Below, in pieces: positions 15,526 through 23,870 of a stretch of DNA of 64,000 bases (the first letter of the stretch is position 1; every line of letters starts with the position of its first letter). Below the pieces are notes generated by a model. That model saw only the letters and a list, made by a program, of their open reading frames with translations. It did not search any database and was not told the origin of the DNA. The position numbers and the translations under genes are program-made. Source of the DNA: Lunatibacter salilacus (GTDB taxonomy: Bacteria > Bacteroidota > Bacteroidia > Cytophagales > Cyclobacteriaceae); the NCBI RefSeq assembly GCF_009797935.1, contig NZ_VOLC01000002.1:434001-498000 (forward strand). Reading direction: 5' to 3'.

Positions 15526-15831
15526 GCGTTTTGCCGAAAAAAAAATGATTCAAAAACCTACCAGTTGACATCGGCATTTTGTAATGCATTATTAGCAGAG
15601 TCTGTCAGAAGGGAAAATCCAATTGATGGAATAATTTATACCAGTGTTGAAAATGGTTCTGGCTTTAATTTAGCATTAGAACCACGTTTAATAGCGCAGA
15701 ATAAAATGGTAGTTGAAAAGGTTAAAAAGCACTTTCTTAGAAAATCATCAAAGACAACATTTGATAATTTCATAGAACCAAATATGCCCACGAATATTGA
15801 CTTTGAAAAAAGAAAAATAGACTGGGAATAG
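15526..15831 (+). pseudogene. C-terminal remnant of a RES-domain toxin
   Basis: In frame from 15526 the translation runs KTYQLTSAFCNALLAES, then DGIIYTSVENGSGFNLAL, then a basic tail ending FEKRKIDWE. The pattern YQLTS...DGIIYxSV...GxNxAL is the C-terminal third of RES-domain proteins, NAD+-degrading toxins of about 150-250 residues paired with Xre-type antitoxins. The frame is closed upstream by TAA at 15523-15525. The arginine/glutamate-containing N-terminal core and any antitoxin are absent. The only start inside is a TTG at 15565. I regard it as non-functional. Confidence 0.6.
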
Positions 15832-15851
15832 AAAATACAGCAGATATTGCG

Positions 15852-15970
15852 TAGCTCGACTCATTCCAAATGGCTCATAATAGGATTCTTACAGAATAGA
15901 AGTGCGACAAGAAGTCGCCTGATAACTGTTTTAGGTTCCCTGAATGGTTAAATCTTGAGTTCCATCACAA
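15852..15970 (+). ncRNA. Second group II intron 5' fragment with adjoining hairpin
   Basis: GTGCGACAAGAAGTCGC (15902-15918) and TGATAACTG repeat the start of the fragment at 14369, then diverge. Just before it, CTCATTCCAAATGGCTCATA recalls the CCTGAGCCAAATGGCTCAGG hairpin found before the other copy. It is shorter and more degraded than the 14369 copy. Confidence 0.45.
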
Positions 15971-16130
15971 CTAGTCAAATCCAACCCAAAAAATCCGCAC
16001 AATCAGCGTCCCATTCACTATCGTAGTAATTTGCAATTGTGACGGACAGATAAACGGAATTTGAAATTCCAATTGGAAAGAATTTGTCGGAGTACGTATC
16101 ATAAATCCCGTAGGGATGACTGATATAGTA

Positions 16131-16152
16131 ACCACGGGTTTCAACCCGTGGT
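16131..16152 (+). repeat. Perfect 22-bp palindrome, REP-like
   Basis: ACCACGGGTT is followed by two bases and AACCCGTGGT, preceded by ATCCCGTAGGGAT (16105-16117). Such paired GC-rich palindromes are common extragenic elements in Bacteroidota. It lies in a 1.1-kb gene-free stretch (15832-16953) that otherwise holds only intron debris and the two repeats at 16311 and 16583. Confidence 0.6.
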
Positions 16153-16310
16153 TTGAAAACAACGTCTCGTAGGCAAGTTTTGGCCGCCACCCTGTCAATA
16201 CCTCACACCAGTTTCCGCCAAAACACCTTACTGCTTGGGCTGCCATCCGTGCCTGAACCAACCAATTTCTCGAAATCCGTCATCCGAGACTAGGCAGTAC
16301 CAAACAGAAC

Positions 16311-16442
16311 CGGGTTTTGGCGGGAAAGGCTGCATTCTCAAACCATCCCCGCTGCCAAAACACAATCGAGACGTTCGTTTCAAACCAGGGGCTTCGCTTC
16401 GCTGCACCCCTGGCTAGTGATTTCCGCACCGTTGGCGCTGCT
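16311..16442 (+). repeat. Dispersed intergenic repeat, copy 1
   Basis: It begins GGGTTTTGGCGGGAAAGGCT. The left arm GTTTTGGC pairs with GCCAAAAC at 16353-16360. Farther on it has TTTCCGCACCGTTGGCGCT. Copy 2 at 16583 shares the same opening, the same second arm and the CGCACCGTTGGC block. A diverged inverted copy lies at 45863-45955. A 60-codon open frame through it has no protein character. Confidence 0.6.
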
Positions 16443-16582
16443 AATGAAAAAAACAAATACATAAATAGCCCTTTAGGACTTGGTTCGCAATTCTCAATTT
16501 GTAATTCTCAACTCATATTTAACTTAAAAACCCATCGAACTACGACCTATATCGAAGATTAAAAGGTTAAAATTGACTGACT

Positions 16583-16750
16583 CGGGTTTTGGCGGGAAAG
16601 GCTGGCTTCTTCAACCGTTCCTGTGGCCAAAACGAAAACAAGGTATTCCTTCCGAATTCCATGGGATTTACCCATGGGTATTGAGGAGTTTGACCCCTAT
16701 CCGGGGTCGGGATTTTCGCACCGTTGGCACTTTGACCAAGACATGAAAAA
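16583..16750 (+). repeat. Dispersed intergenic repeat, copy 2
   Basis: It starts GGGTTTTGGCGGGAAAGGCT, has GGCCAAAAC at 16625-16633 and TTTTCGCACCGTTGGCACT near the end, as in copy 1. It also holds the palindromes CCATGGG...CCCATGG and CCCCTATCCGGGG. The following 200 bp to the stop of the next gene contain nothing I recognise. Confidence 0.6.
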
Positions 16751-16953
16751 AGGTGCCCTGTCAAAAACAAAGCACCCTTTTTCGATAAAATTCACCCTTT
16801 TTTTAACGAAGCTTTTAATAAACTCGGACGTAGGGATTTATCCATGCCAAAAAAAAGCATCCTAAGGCTTTCTAAACGATTAATCAAGTCCAATTTGTTT
16901 TCAGCATAATTGCTGGATTTTTCCGGTTTTTTGCTTTTGCCTTTTGAAACAGC

Positions 16954-18444
16954 TTAACTCCAAGTCCTATCCCATGATTTTTTCTGATCCCATTCTGGGG
17001 TGGGTTCAAAATATCCGGGTGTGTTGGGGAAAAGGTGTTCTTTCATCACTTCGTCATTCAGTTCAACCCCAAGACCAGGAGCATCTAACGGCACATTGGC
17101 AAAACCTTTAGTTACCATAGGTTGGGAACCCGTCATCTTCACCAATCCTTCCCACCAAGGCGTATCTACCGAATGGTGTTCAAGGGATATGAAATTCTGG
17201 GTTGCCGCCGCACAATGGACATTTGCCATAAAGCATATCGGTGATCCGGCCATATGCATGGCCATGGCTATACCGGCATCCTCTGCGTAATCCCCGATTT
17301 TTTTGGTTTCCAACAAGCCCCCTGAGGTTCCCAGGTCTGGGTGAACAATATCAACCGCTTTCGCATCAATCAGGGGTTTAAATCCATTTTTCAACATGTA
17401 AATATCCTCCCCTGTACAAGTGGGAGTTTCTATAGCGTCTGAGAGGGTTTTCCATTGGTCAGTATAAAACCAGGGAACCATATCTTCCACCCAAGAAAGC
17501 CTGTATTTTTCCATTGCCCGGGCAAAACGGATGGAGTTGTTGACATCAAAATGACCAAAATGATCCGCACAAAGAGGAATCTCATATCCGACAGCATCCC
17601 GGATGGATTCCACATAGGCCCCAAGCGCATCCAAACCTTTGTCGGTAATCTGCACCTGAGTAAACGGATGTTTAGTACTTCCGTAACTCATATAGTCTCT
17701 TGTATCGTATTGTCCCTTGGCACCATCCCAAAAGTTGGAATTGACTAAGGTGTCCGGTTGTTCGGCTACCACGTGGATTCCCAAATCCATTTTTAGCCAA
17801 GTGAACCCTTGTTCTACTGTTCTTTGCTTCATCACCTTGGCAAACTCCGCTGGGTCGTTCATGCCGGGGGTATCAGCATACAATCTGACCTTGTCCCGGT
17901 ATCTTCCACCAAGAAGCTGCCAAGCAGGGACGTTGTATGCTTTGCCACATAGGTCCCAAAGAGCCATTTCCACCGCACAAACTCCCCCACCCAATCGGCC
18001 ATGTCCACCGAAAGGATTGATAATTTTCCAAAGCTGCTCCACATTGCAGGGGTTGAGACCGAGGATTCTGCTTTTCAGCATCAGCGCATAGCGTTCATCA
18101 CCGCCATCCCGGACTTCACCGAGTCCGTATATTCCTTGGTTTGTGTCTATACGGATAATGGGTGTCCGACCAACATTTCGCAACACCGCCACCCGCATAT
18201 CTGTTATTTTAAGGTCAGCCGGAGAAGAATAGCGGTTGACCTTGGATGTGGTATGGGCCATGGTATCTTCGATGGAAGCACCCATCAAAGCGCCTAAGCT
18301 GAGTCCACCAAGCATTGTTTTTTTGAGGAAATTTCTTCTTTCGTTTTTGGTTTCCGCATGATCAATTTCCGCCTGCCTTTCGATTGCGGCCTGTTGATCT
18401 GCGAGTTTGCAGTTTTCAATTAGTTGTTTTAGGTGGTGTTTCAT
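16954..18444 (-). CDS. Tat-exported enolase-superfamily (mandelate racemase-like) sugar-acid dehydratase, paralog D
   Basis: The protein has 496 residues. After a 35-residue polar leader comes a twin-arginine signal, NERRNFLKKTMLGGLSLGAL (34-53), so export to the periplasm in folded form is predicted. The catalytic part has the enolase-superfamily cap (from about 78) and barrel: K218-x-D220 (WLKMDLG), metal ligands D294 (ADHFGHFD), E320 (WVED) and E346 (TGED), and the D370/H397 acid-base dyad (VHPD, AMHMAG). This set fits acid-sugar dehydratases of the mandelate racemase group. The exact substrate is not predictable. It is closely similar to paralogs at 19711 and 29749 and sits last in the susCD-rraA-enolase series. 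Its product could feed the RraA-fold proteins. Confidence 0.8.
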   Translation of the reverse strand: MKHHLKQLIENCKLADQQAAIERQAEIDHAETKNERRNFLKKTMLGGLSLGALMGASIEDTMAHTTSKVNRYSSPADLKITDMRVAVLRNVGRTPIIRIDTNQGIYGLGEVRDGGDERYALMLKSRILGLNPCNVEQLWKIINPFGGHGRLGGGVCAVEMALWDLCGKAYNVPAWQLLGGRYRDKVRLYADTPGMNDPAEFAKVMKQRTVEQGFTWLKMDLGIHVVAEQPDTLVNSNFWDGAKGQYDTRDYMSYGSTKHPFTQVQITDKGLDALGAYVESIRDAVGYEIPLCADHFGHFDVNNSIRFARAMEKYRLSWVEDMVPWFYTDQWKTLSDAIETPTCTGEDIYMLKNGFKPLIDAKAVDIVHPDLGTSGGLLETKKIGDYAEDAGIAMAMHMAGSPICFMANVHCAAATQNFISLEHHSVDTPWWEGLVKMTGSQPMVTKGFANVPLDAPGLGVELNDEVMKEHLFPNTPGYFEPTPEWDQKKSWDRTWS

Positions 18445-18660
18445 AGGTTTATTTGGTTTTTGGGTTGATAGGTTGATGGGTCGATAGGTATATGGGTCTA
18501 TGAGTTTATAGGTTTAATTGAGAATGATTATATTGATGGGTTTATAAGTTTATAAGTTGATAGGTTTATGATAGACCAAACCGAACATCTGTCAACTGAA
18601 AATTCATTAATTACTTCTACCTGAAAATAGTTTTTCCGAGTGATCAAACTTCTAAGTGGC
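18445..18660 (-). repeat. Low-complexity GGTTGATAGG/GGTTTATAGG repeat tract
   Basis: The plus strand shows GGTTTATTTGGTTTTTGGGT and many degenerate units such as GGTTGATAGG, GGTTGATGGG, GGTCGATAGG, GAGTTTATAGG and AAGTTTATAAG between the enolase start and the upstream RraA stop. A tract of the same kind occupies the equivalent gap at 22590-22855. Confidence 0.75.
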
Positions 18661-19593
18661 TTACCAGTTCCTGTCCTTGAGAAAGGCATCTAACTCTTCC
18701 CTGCTCATAGGCAGGTCTTGCTTTTCTTTGATCCAACCCAGAAAATCATTCTGAATGGTTTCGCTCCAGCGGCTGTCAATCTCCCCAGCAGTATACTTTT
18801 GCTCTTTAAGCCGCTCAATACCAAATTGATCCCTGAGCATGATAAACTCCGCATTGATCACCAAGTCGGCCAATAGATGCGCTGGTATAAAAACTACTCC
18901 CCACTTATTTGCCAAAACCGCATCTCCGGGAAGTACTGTAGCCCTGCCCATTCGTATGGGGTAATTGACGGTGGTTAGCATCATTTCCTGGATGTAAGAA
19001 GGATCGTGCCCTTTTACCCAGCCATTGAAACCTTCCACACGAAGTAATCCTGCCATGTCCCTCACTGAACCGTTAAAGATTACTCCCCGTTTGGATTTGG
19101 TATAAATCGCCGTGCCCAAATTATCTCCAATAAGGGTTCCGTCCACAATTTTACCATAGCTATCGGCCACATAAACATCACCATCGGTTAGGCCGTCTAT
19201 TGGCCATGAGTTTGTGCCTCCAGCCTGGCTTCTTCCTTCGGATTTCCCGATTTCTTTCACCATATCGCTGACGTCTGGTCTCATCGGCATATATTGGGCT
19301 GTTACCGCTCTACCCGTCATCACTTGGTCGTCCCGAAGTATGATCCAGTCATTTTCAAACTGGTTGTTATATCCTTTGTTTCTAAGTAAACCCCAAGCCT
19401 CTTCCATCGATATATTTCTAAGGCGCTCCAACAATTCATCAGAAACCTTCGGCCTTCCGTCTGGAAATCGTTCACCGGTCCATTCGGAGGTTAATTTTTT
19501 TACTTGATCGGGAGTCGGGGATATTTGTTGTGCAAAGGTAAAATTTACCCATGATAGCATCAGGGTTAAATAAACAAGTGATATTTTTTTCAT
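18661..19593 (-). CDS. RraA-fold protein with Sec signal peptide (aldolase/decarboxylase-like), copy 1
   Basis: The protein has 310 residues. The N-terminus MKKISLVYLTLMLSWVNFTFAQQ is a clear Sec signal peptide. The body is the RraA/HMG-aldolase fold: DVYVADSYGKIVDGTLIGDN (about 142-161), then GVIFNGSVRDMAGL (about 169-182) with the family arginine-aspartate pair, then PGDAVLANKWGVVFIP. It is longer than RraA itself (about 160 residues) through N- and C-terminal extensions shared with the paralog at 22856. Family members cleave 4-hydroxy-2-oxo acids or decarboxylate oxaloacetate. Placed between dehydratases, a retro-aldol step on a 2-keto-3-deoxy sugar acid is plausible. Periplasmic location is unusual for this fold. 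RNase E inhibition is not applicable outside the cytoplasm. Confidence 0.8.
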   Translation of the reverse strand: MKKISLVYLTLMLSWVNFTFAQQISPTPDQVKKLTSEWTGERFPDGRPKVSDELLERLRNISMEEAWGLLRNKGYNNQFENDWIILRDDQVMTGRAVTAQYMPMRPDVSDMVKEIGKSEGRSQAGGTNSWPIDGLTDGDVYVADSYGKIVDGTLIGDNLGTAIYTKSKRGVIFNGSVRDMAGLLRVEGFNGWVKGHDPSYIQEMMLTTVNYPIRMGRATVLPGDAVLANKWGVVFIPAHLLADLVINAEFIMLRDQFGIERLKEQKYTAGEIDSRWSETIQNDFLGWIKEKQDLPMSREELDAFLKDRNW

Positions 19594-19651
19594 TATTATT
19601 AGATTTATTTCGTGAATGAACTAACAATTTGATCAAAAGAACAAGATAAAG

Positions 19652-19692
19652 CAACCCTTTGCCGTAAAAATTATAAGAACGGCAAAGGGTTG
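19652..19692 (-). terminator. Intercistronic hairpin between enolase B and rraA copy 1
   Basis: Fourteen-base arms CAACCCTTTGCCGT (19652-19665) and ACGGCAAAGGGTTG (19679-19692) are perfectly complementary around a 13-base loop. On the minus strand the hairpin follows the enolase stop and is followed by TTTATCTTG. It may terminate, or attenuate and stabilise mRNA ends within the operon. Confidence 0.75.
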
Positions 19693-19710
19693 TCTAAGGC
19701 TCTTTCTTAC

Positions 19711-21186
19711 TTAACTCCACCATCGGTCATTGGACCTGTCTGTGTTCCAATCATCTGTGGGAGCAAAGTATTCTGTTCCTTCGACCAAGTGTTGTTTGAT
19801 TACTTCGTCATTAAGTTCTACGCCCAATCCCGGTCCTTCCGGTACTTTGGCAAAACCATCGATTACCAGCGGTTTCGGAATGTTCTTTACCATATCTTCC
19901 CACCAAGGAATATCCACAGAATGGTGCTCGAGTGAAATGAAATTTTCCGTAGCAGCGGCACAGTGTATATTGGCCATAAAGGATACCGGAGTTCCCGCAA
20001 AGTGCATGGCCATGGGAATGCCTTTTTCCTCGGCATAGTCTCCGATTTTTTTGGTTTCGAGGATACCGCCGGAGGAAGCCAAATCCGGCTGAATCATATC
20101 GATGGCACGGGCATCAATCAATTTAATAAATTCTTCTTTTAGAAAGATATCCTCACCCGTCAAGGTTGGGGTTTTAATTGCATCTGTGATTTGCTTCCAC
20201 TTTTCTGTATAAAACCAAGGAACCATATCCTCCAACCATGCAAGTCGGTAAGGTTCCAACGCCTCGCCCAGCCGGATACATTCTTTATAATCAAAATGTC
20301 CGAAATGGTCTGCCGCCAACGGAATATCGTATCCTACTTTTGAGCGGACCGCGGCGACGTATTCCACCATTTCACTCACACCTTTATCCGTCATTTGCAC
20401 CCCTGTAAATGGATGGGCAGTCCGTCCATAGCTACCGTATTCTGAGCTCCATTTGTTGCCTTTGTCAAAAGCTCTGGAATTTACTACCGAACCTTCATTG
20501 TCCTTGATCATCTGCACCCCAAAATCCATTTTCAGAAAGGTATATCCCAAATCCATTCGAGCTTTTAGCCTGTCGGCAAAAACCTCCGGATCATTGGATT
20601 GAGTCGTATCGGAATATAAGCGAATAGAATCCCTGTATTTCCCTCCCAGCATTTGGTAGACTGGAATATTATATGCCTTACCAGCCAAATCCCATAGGGC
20701 CATTTCAACAGCACAAACCCCTCCCGCCTGTCTAGCATGATTGCCGAACAACTTTATTTTTTTGAAAATCCGCTCTATTTGACAGGGATTTTCCCCAAGT
20801 ATACGGCTTTTTAAAACCAAGGCATATTTGTGGCTGGCACCGTCTCTCACTTCTCCAAGTCCATAAATTCCCTGATTGGTATCTATCCGAATAATGGGGC
20901 AACGCATGGGTGCTCCGGCAACTTCCGCTACCCGAATATCGGTGATGCGCAGATCAGATGGGCTGGAGTTTCTGTTGACATGTTGAGTAGTGTAAGCCAT
21001 TGTTTCCTCTATAGGCTGGAACATAAACGCTCCAAGACTTAGACCTCCCAAGGTTGCTTTTTGCAAAAACTCCCGCCTAGGAGGGGTTTTGGACTTCAGA
21101 TCCTCTGTTGGAGAATCATTTTTGGTTAACTTTTCTTTTGGGAGTTTGAAAAGCTCGTTGAATTTTGGGTTATTATAAGGTTTCAT
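19711..21186 (-). CDS. Tat-exported enolase-superfamily sugar-acid dehydratase, paralog B
   Basis: The protein has 491 residues. A 35-residue polar leader precedes PPRREFLQKATLGGLSLGAF, a twin-arginine signal. The mature part is a mandelate racemase-group barrel with FLKMDFG (K-x-D), metal ligands in LAADHFGHFD, WLEDMVPW and TGEDIF, and the dyad in MIQPDLASSGG and AMHFAGTP. The stretch FISLEHHSVDIPWWEDMV is shared almost verbatim with paralogs D and A, which shows recent gene amplification. The gene lies 120 bp downstream of paralog C on the same strand and is followed by a strong hairpin before rraA copy 1. Dehydration of an aldonic or uronic acid is inferred; the specificity-determining residues are not interpretable by eye. 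Confidence 0.8.
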   Translation of the reverse strand: MKPYNNPKFNELFKLPKEKLTKNDSPTEDLKSKTPPRREFLQKATLGGLSLGAFMFQPIEETMAYTTQHVNRNSSPSDLRITDIRVAEVAGAPMRCPIIRIDTNQGIYGLGEVRDGASHKYALVLKSRILGENPCQIERIFKKIKLFGNHARQAGGVCAVEMALWDLAGKAYNIPVYQMLGGKYRDSIRLYSDTTQSNDPEVFADRLKARMDLGYTFLKMDFGVQMIKDNEGSVVNSRAFDKGNKWSSEYGSYGRTAHPFTGVQMTDKGVSEMVEYVAAVRSKVGYDIPLAADHFGHFDYKECIRLGEALEPYRLAWLEDMVPWFYTEKWKQITDAIKTPTLTGEDIFLKEEFIKLIDARAIDMIQPDLASSGGILETKKIGDYAEEKGIPMAMHFAGTPVSFMANIHCAAATENFISLEHHSVDIPWWEDMVKNIPKPLVIDGFAKVPEGPGLGVELNDEVIKQHLVEGTEYFAPTDDWNTDRSNDRWWS

Positions 21187-21308
21187 CTGATTATAATTGT
21201 TTTTTAGAGGTCAGATGGAATCTCGCATGTATTATAATCATCCCAGTGTGTGACGATTTTCGTCATGCTCGATTTCATCGGTGGATTATTTTTGGGTTTT
21301 TAATTATT

Positions 21309-22589
21309 TTATTCAAAAAAAGGAACGCCCGGAACGGCATATTTTTTCATGCCTTCTTCGTTGATTTCAACTCCGATACCCGGTTTTTCCGATAGTGTAA
21401 TAAAGCTATTCTCCGTTCTAGGTCCATCGTAGGTGACGATATCCTGCCAAAGCGGATCGGTATCCATGTAAATCTGCCATTCCATAACCTGGAAGTTGGG
21501 TACTGAGGCACAAACGTGACAAGCAGCCATGGCACCCAAGAATGAGGCTACCATATGCGGTGAAAACGGAACATAATACAGATTAGCCAAATTGGCAATT
21601 CGCTGGGCTTCACCCAATCCGCCTGCTTTTTGGATATCAGGCATGATAATATCCACAGCGGCTTCAGATAATAATCTGGTAAAGCCATAAGCTAAATAAA
21701 CATTTTCTCCGGTACAAATAGGCGTAGATGTCTGCGAAGTGATGGACTTATAAACCTCCGGATTGTCGGCAGGAATCGGTTCCTCCAACCACATTAGGTT
21801 CAAATCTTCATACATTCTAGCCATCTTCAATCCGGTCACCGCATCGTATCTCCCATGCATGTCCACACAGATATCTATATTTGGCCCAACTTCCTCCCGT
21901 ACAGCGGCGATTGCGTTGTACATTCGATCAATTTCCGCATTGTTCGCCGTCCAGTTGAAACGGTCGTATTTGTTGGGGTCTCTGCCATCATCCACATCAA
22001 ACTTTACCGCATTGTATCCCCTACCTACTGCACCTCGGGCTGCTGCGGCATAATCCGCAGGTGATGGGTTGGTGGAAGTATAAAGTGCAGTATCACAGTA
22101 AACCCTAATTTTATCCCTGAATTTTCCACCCAACAATTGATAAACCGGAACGCCAAACACCTTGCCGGTAATATCCCAAAGGGCTGTCTCAATAGCCGTT
22201 AGAACGGCCACAAAAACGCCTGACTGAGCGCCTCCAAAAAACGCTCCTTTTCTAATCTGCTCCGCTAGACGGTTTGGATTCAAAGGACTTTGACCTTTAA
22301 TTTGGTTACCCAGTCTCTGGACAAGGTGGTAAGTGCCATGTATGGCGTCTACTGCCTCTCCACAGCCCCATACATCCTGATTGGTATATATCTTAACATA
22401 AAGTGCCCCTCGCACATAGCCGCATTTTATATCTGTAATCTTCAGGTCTGAAGGATTGGAAAAAGGGGATTGCCTTTCGACTGCCGCACTTAATCCCTGA
22501 CCAAATGTACTTAGAACTGCTCCTCCAGTTAGTCCTGCTACTAGTCCTTTTTGTAAAAATGTTCTTCTGCTGTCTTTTTTATGTGTCAT
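21309..22589 (-). CDS. Tat-exported enolase-superfamily dehydratase, divergent paralog C (galactonate dehydratase-like)
   Basis: This 426-residue protein is shorter than its three relatives. The twin-arginine signal KDSRRTFLQKGLVAGLTGGA starts at residue 5, in the normal place. Catalytic features are AVKFDVDDGRD (K-x-D), ICVDMHGRYD, WLEEPIP, TGENVY, DIIMPDIQKAGG and PHMVASFLGA. The MHGR and EEPIP motifs resemble the D-galactonate/gluconate dehydratase branch more than paralogs A, B and D do. It ends GVPFFE without the long C-terminal extension. Two different dehydratase types in one locus suggest a substrate mixture or successive steps. It lies 266 bp downstream of rraA copy 2, across a low-complexity repeat. 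Confidence 0.8.
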   Translation of the reverse strand: MTHKKDSRRTFLQKGLVAGLTGGAVLSTFGQGLSAAVERQSPFSNPSDLKITDIKCGYVRGALYVKIYTNQDVWGCGEAVDAIHGTYHLVQRLGNQIKGQSPLNPNRLAEQIRKGAFFGGAQSGVFVAVLTAIETALWDITGKVFGVPVYQLLGGKFRDKIRVYCDTALYTSTNPSPADYAAAARGAVGRGYNAVKFDVDDGRDPNKYDRFNWTANNAEIDRMYNAIAAVREEVGPNIDICVDMHGRYDAVTGLKMARMYEDLNLMWLEEPIPADNPEVYKSITSQTSTPICTGENVYLAYGFTRLLSEAAVDIIMPDIQKAGGLGEAQRIANLANLYYVPFSPHMVASFLGAMAACHVCASVPNFQVMEWQIYMDTDPLWQDIVTYDGPRTENSFITLSEKPGIGVEINEEGMKKYAVPGVPFFE

Positions 22590-22855
22590 GATTTGGTTTA
22601 TTGGTTGATAGGTTGATAAGTTTATAGGTTATGAGTTATGAGTTATGGGTTATGGGTTGACGATGATACGTGTATAGGTCTATAGGTTGATGGATTATTT
22701 GGACGTAATTTTTAATTCGTAATTCGTAATTGATAACTCGTTTCGTAATTTTTAATTCGTAATTCGTAATTAATAACTGGGTTATTGGTTATTGGGTTAC
22801 TAAGTTATTGGGTTATTGGGTTCGTAATTTTTAATTTGTAATTCGTAATTGATAA
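22590..22855 (-). repeat. Low-complexity tract of GGGTTAT and TAATTCGTAATT units
   Basis: On the plus strand the gap begins TTGGTTTATTGGTTGATAGG, continues with GTTATGAGTTATGAGTTATG and GGGTTATTGGGTTAC runs, and has three blocks of TAATTTTTAATTCGTAATTCG type. It lies between the enolase C start and the rraA copy 2 stop, the same relative place as the tract at 18445. Protein-coding content is absent. Confidence 0.8.
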
Positions 22856-23800
22856 TTACCAGGTTCTGTTTTTTAGTATTTCCTGAATCTGTTCCCTTTG
22901 TATGGGTAGTTCGTCAATATGTTCATTGAGCCAACCTGAAAAATCCCTTTCGATATCGTCTGACCATCTTGTATCAATTTGACCCGCTGTATACACCCCT
23001 GACCTCAACCTTTCATGGCCAAACATATCCCTTAATCGAACAACTTCGGAGGTGATTACCACTTTTTCAGCAAGATGGGCCGGTATAAATGAAACTCCAC
23101 CATCCCGTCCTAGGACAACATCACCTGCCATCACAGTCGCTTGACGGATTCTGGTTGGCTTGTTAATGCCAATCAACATGGTATTGAGGTTTCCCTGTTG
23201 GTTATGGTGGGAAGGATGATAGCTGGTGTAATAGGAAGTAAAACCACCGATTTCCTTTAAGCCCGTAACGTCCCTGATAGCTCCATCATAGATAATACCA
23301 TTTCCCGATTTGGCAAAGATGGCATTGGCGACATTGTCACCGATAGTCGGTCCGTCTACATGAATCCCGAATTGATCCACTACATACACATCCCCCTGAA
23401 CCAACAGATCCACAGGCCAGGAGTTCTGTCCGCGTTTGCCTTCTTTCTTTCCCCGCTCATCTATGGCATCGTGAATGTCCGGTCGCCCCGGCATAAATGT
23501 GGCGGTAACAGCCCTTCCAATCAAGATACTGTCAGGGTTAATAATCTGCCAACCATCAGCATACTGATACCGATATCCGGCATTTCTCATTACGGCCCAG
23601 GCTTCATCATGGGTGACTAACACCATTCTTTTAAGCAGATCATCAGAGACCTTAGGTCTTCCATCCTCAAATCTTTCCCCTTCCCATTCCTGGGTAAGAA
23701 AGAGCATCTCCTCCCGGGAAATCTGCTGGGTAAATGCGTTTTGAAAGGCTGTACAAAACAAAAAGCAAAATAGAAATAGGCTTGATAATTTTAATTGCAT
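22856..23800 (-). CDS. RraA-fold protein with Sec signal peptide, copy 2
   Basis: The protein has 314 residues and is a paralog of the one at 18661. The signal peptide MQLKLSSLFLFCFLFCTAFQ is followed by AFTQQ. The conserved core is DVYVVDQFGIHVDGPTIGDN, NGIIYDGAIRDVTGL (arginine-aspartate pair) and AGDVVLGRDGGVSFIPAHL. Both paralogs share EWxGERFxDGRPKVSDxLL near the start and a tryptophan-terminated C-terminus (LKNRTW / LKDRNW). It directly follows susD across an attenuator-like hairpin, so it is the first enzyme gene of the locus. A class II aldolase-like cleavage or decarboxylation of a keto-acid intermediate is inferred. Alternatives are a lyase or a binding protein. Confidence 0.8.
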   Translation of the reverse strand: MQLKLSSLFLFCFLFCTAFQNAFTQQISREEMLFLTQEWEGERFEDGRPKVSDDLLKRMVLVTHDEAWAVMRNAGYRYQYADGWQIINPDSILIGRAVTATFMPGRPDIHDAIDERGKKEGKRGQNSWPVDLLVQGDVYVVDQFGIHVDGPTIGDNVANAIFAKSGNGIIYDGAIRDVTGLKEIGGFTSYYTSYHPSHHNQQGNLNTMLIGINKPTRIRQATVMAGDVVLGRDGGVSFIPAHLAEKVVITSEVVRLRDMFGHERLRSGVYTAGQIDTRWSDDIERDFSGWLNEHIDELPIQREQIQEILKNRTW

Positions 23801-23834
23801 AGCAATAATTTTAAGGTTAACAAAAACTGAAATA

Positions 23835-23861
23835 AGGGAAATCTGAAAACCAGACTTCCCT
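23835..23861 (-). terminator. Hairpin between susD and rraA copy 2
   Basis: The arms AGGGAAATCTG (23835-23845) and CAGACTTCCCT (23851-23861) pair with one mismatch around a 5-base loop. On the minus strand the stem is followed by TTATTTCAGTTTTTG. A partial terminator here would lower expression of the enzymes relative to susCD, a common PUL arrangement. Confidence 0.6.
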
Positions 23862-23870
23862 ACTTACGAA

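Noticed and set aside
15971-16865. Several 60-96-codon frames on both strands
   Set aside because: They run through palindromes and dispersed repeats in mutually overlapping frames; no conserved protein character.
18661-19593. RNase E regulator RraA
   Set aside because: The protein has a signal peptide and long extensions and sits among sugar-acid dehydratases; a cytoplasmic ribonuclease-regulating role does not fit.
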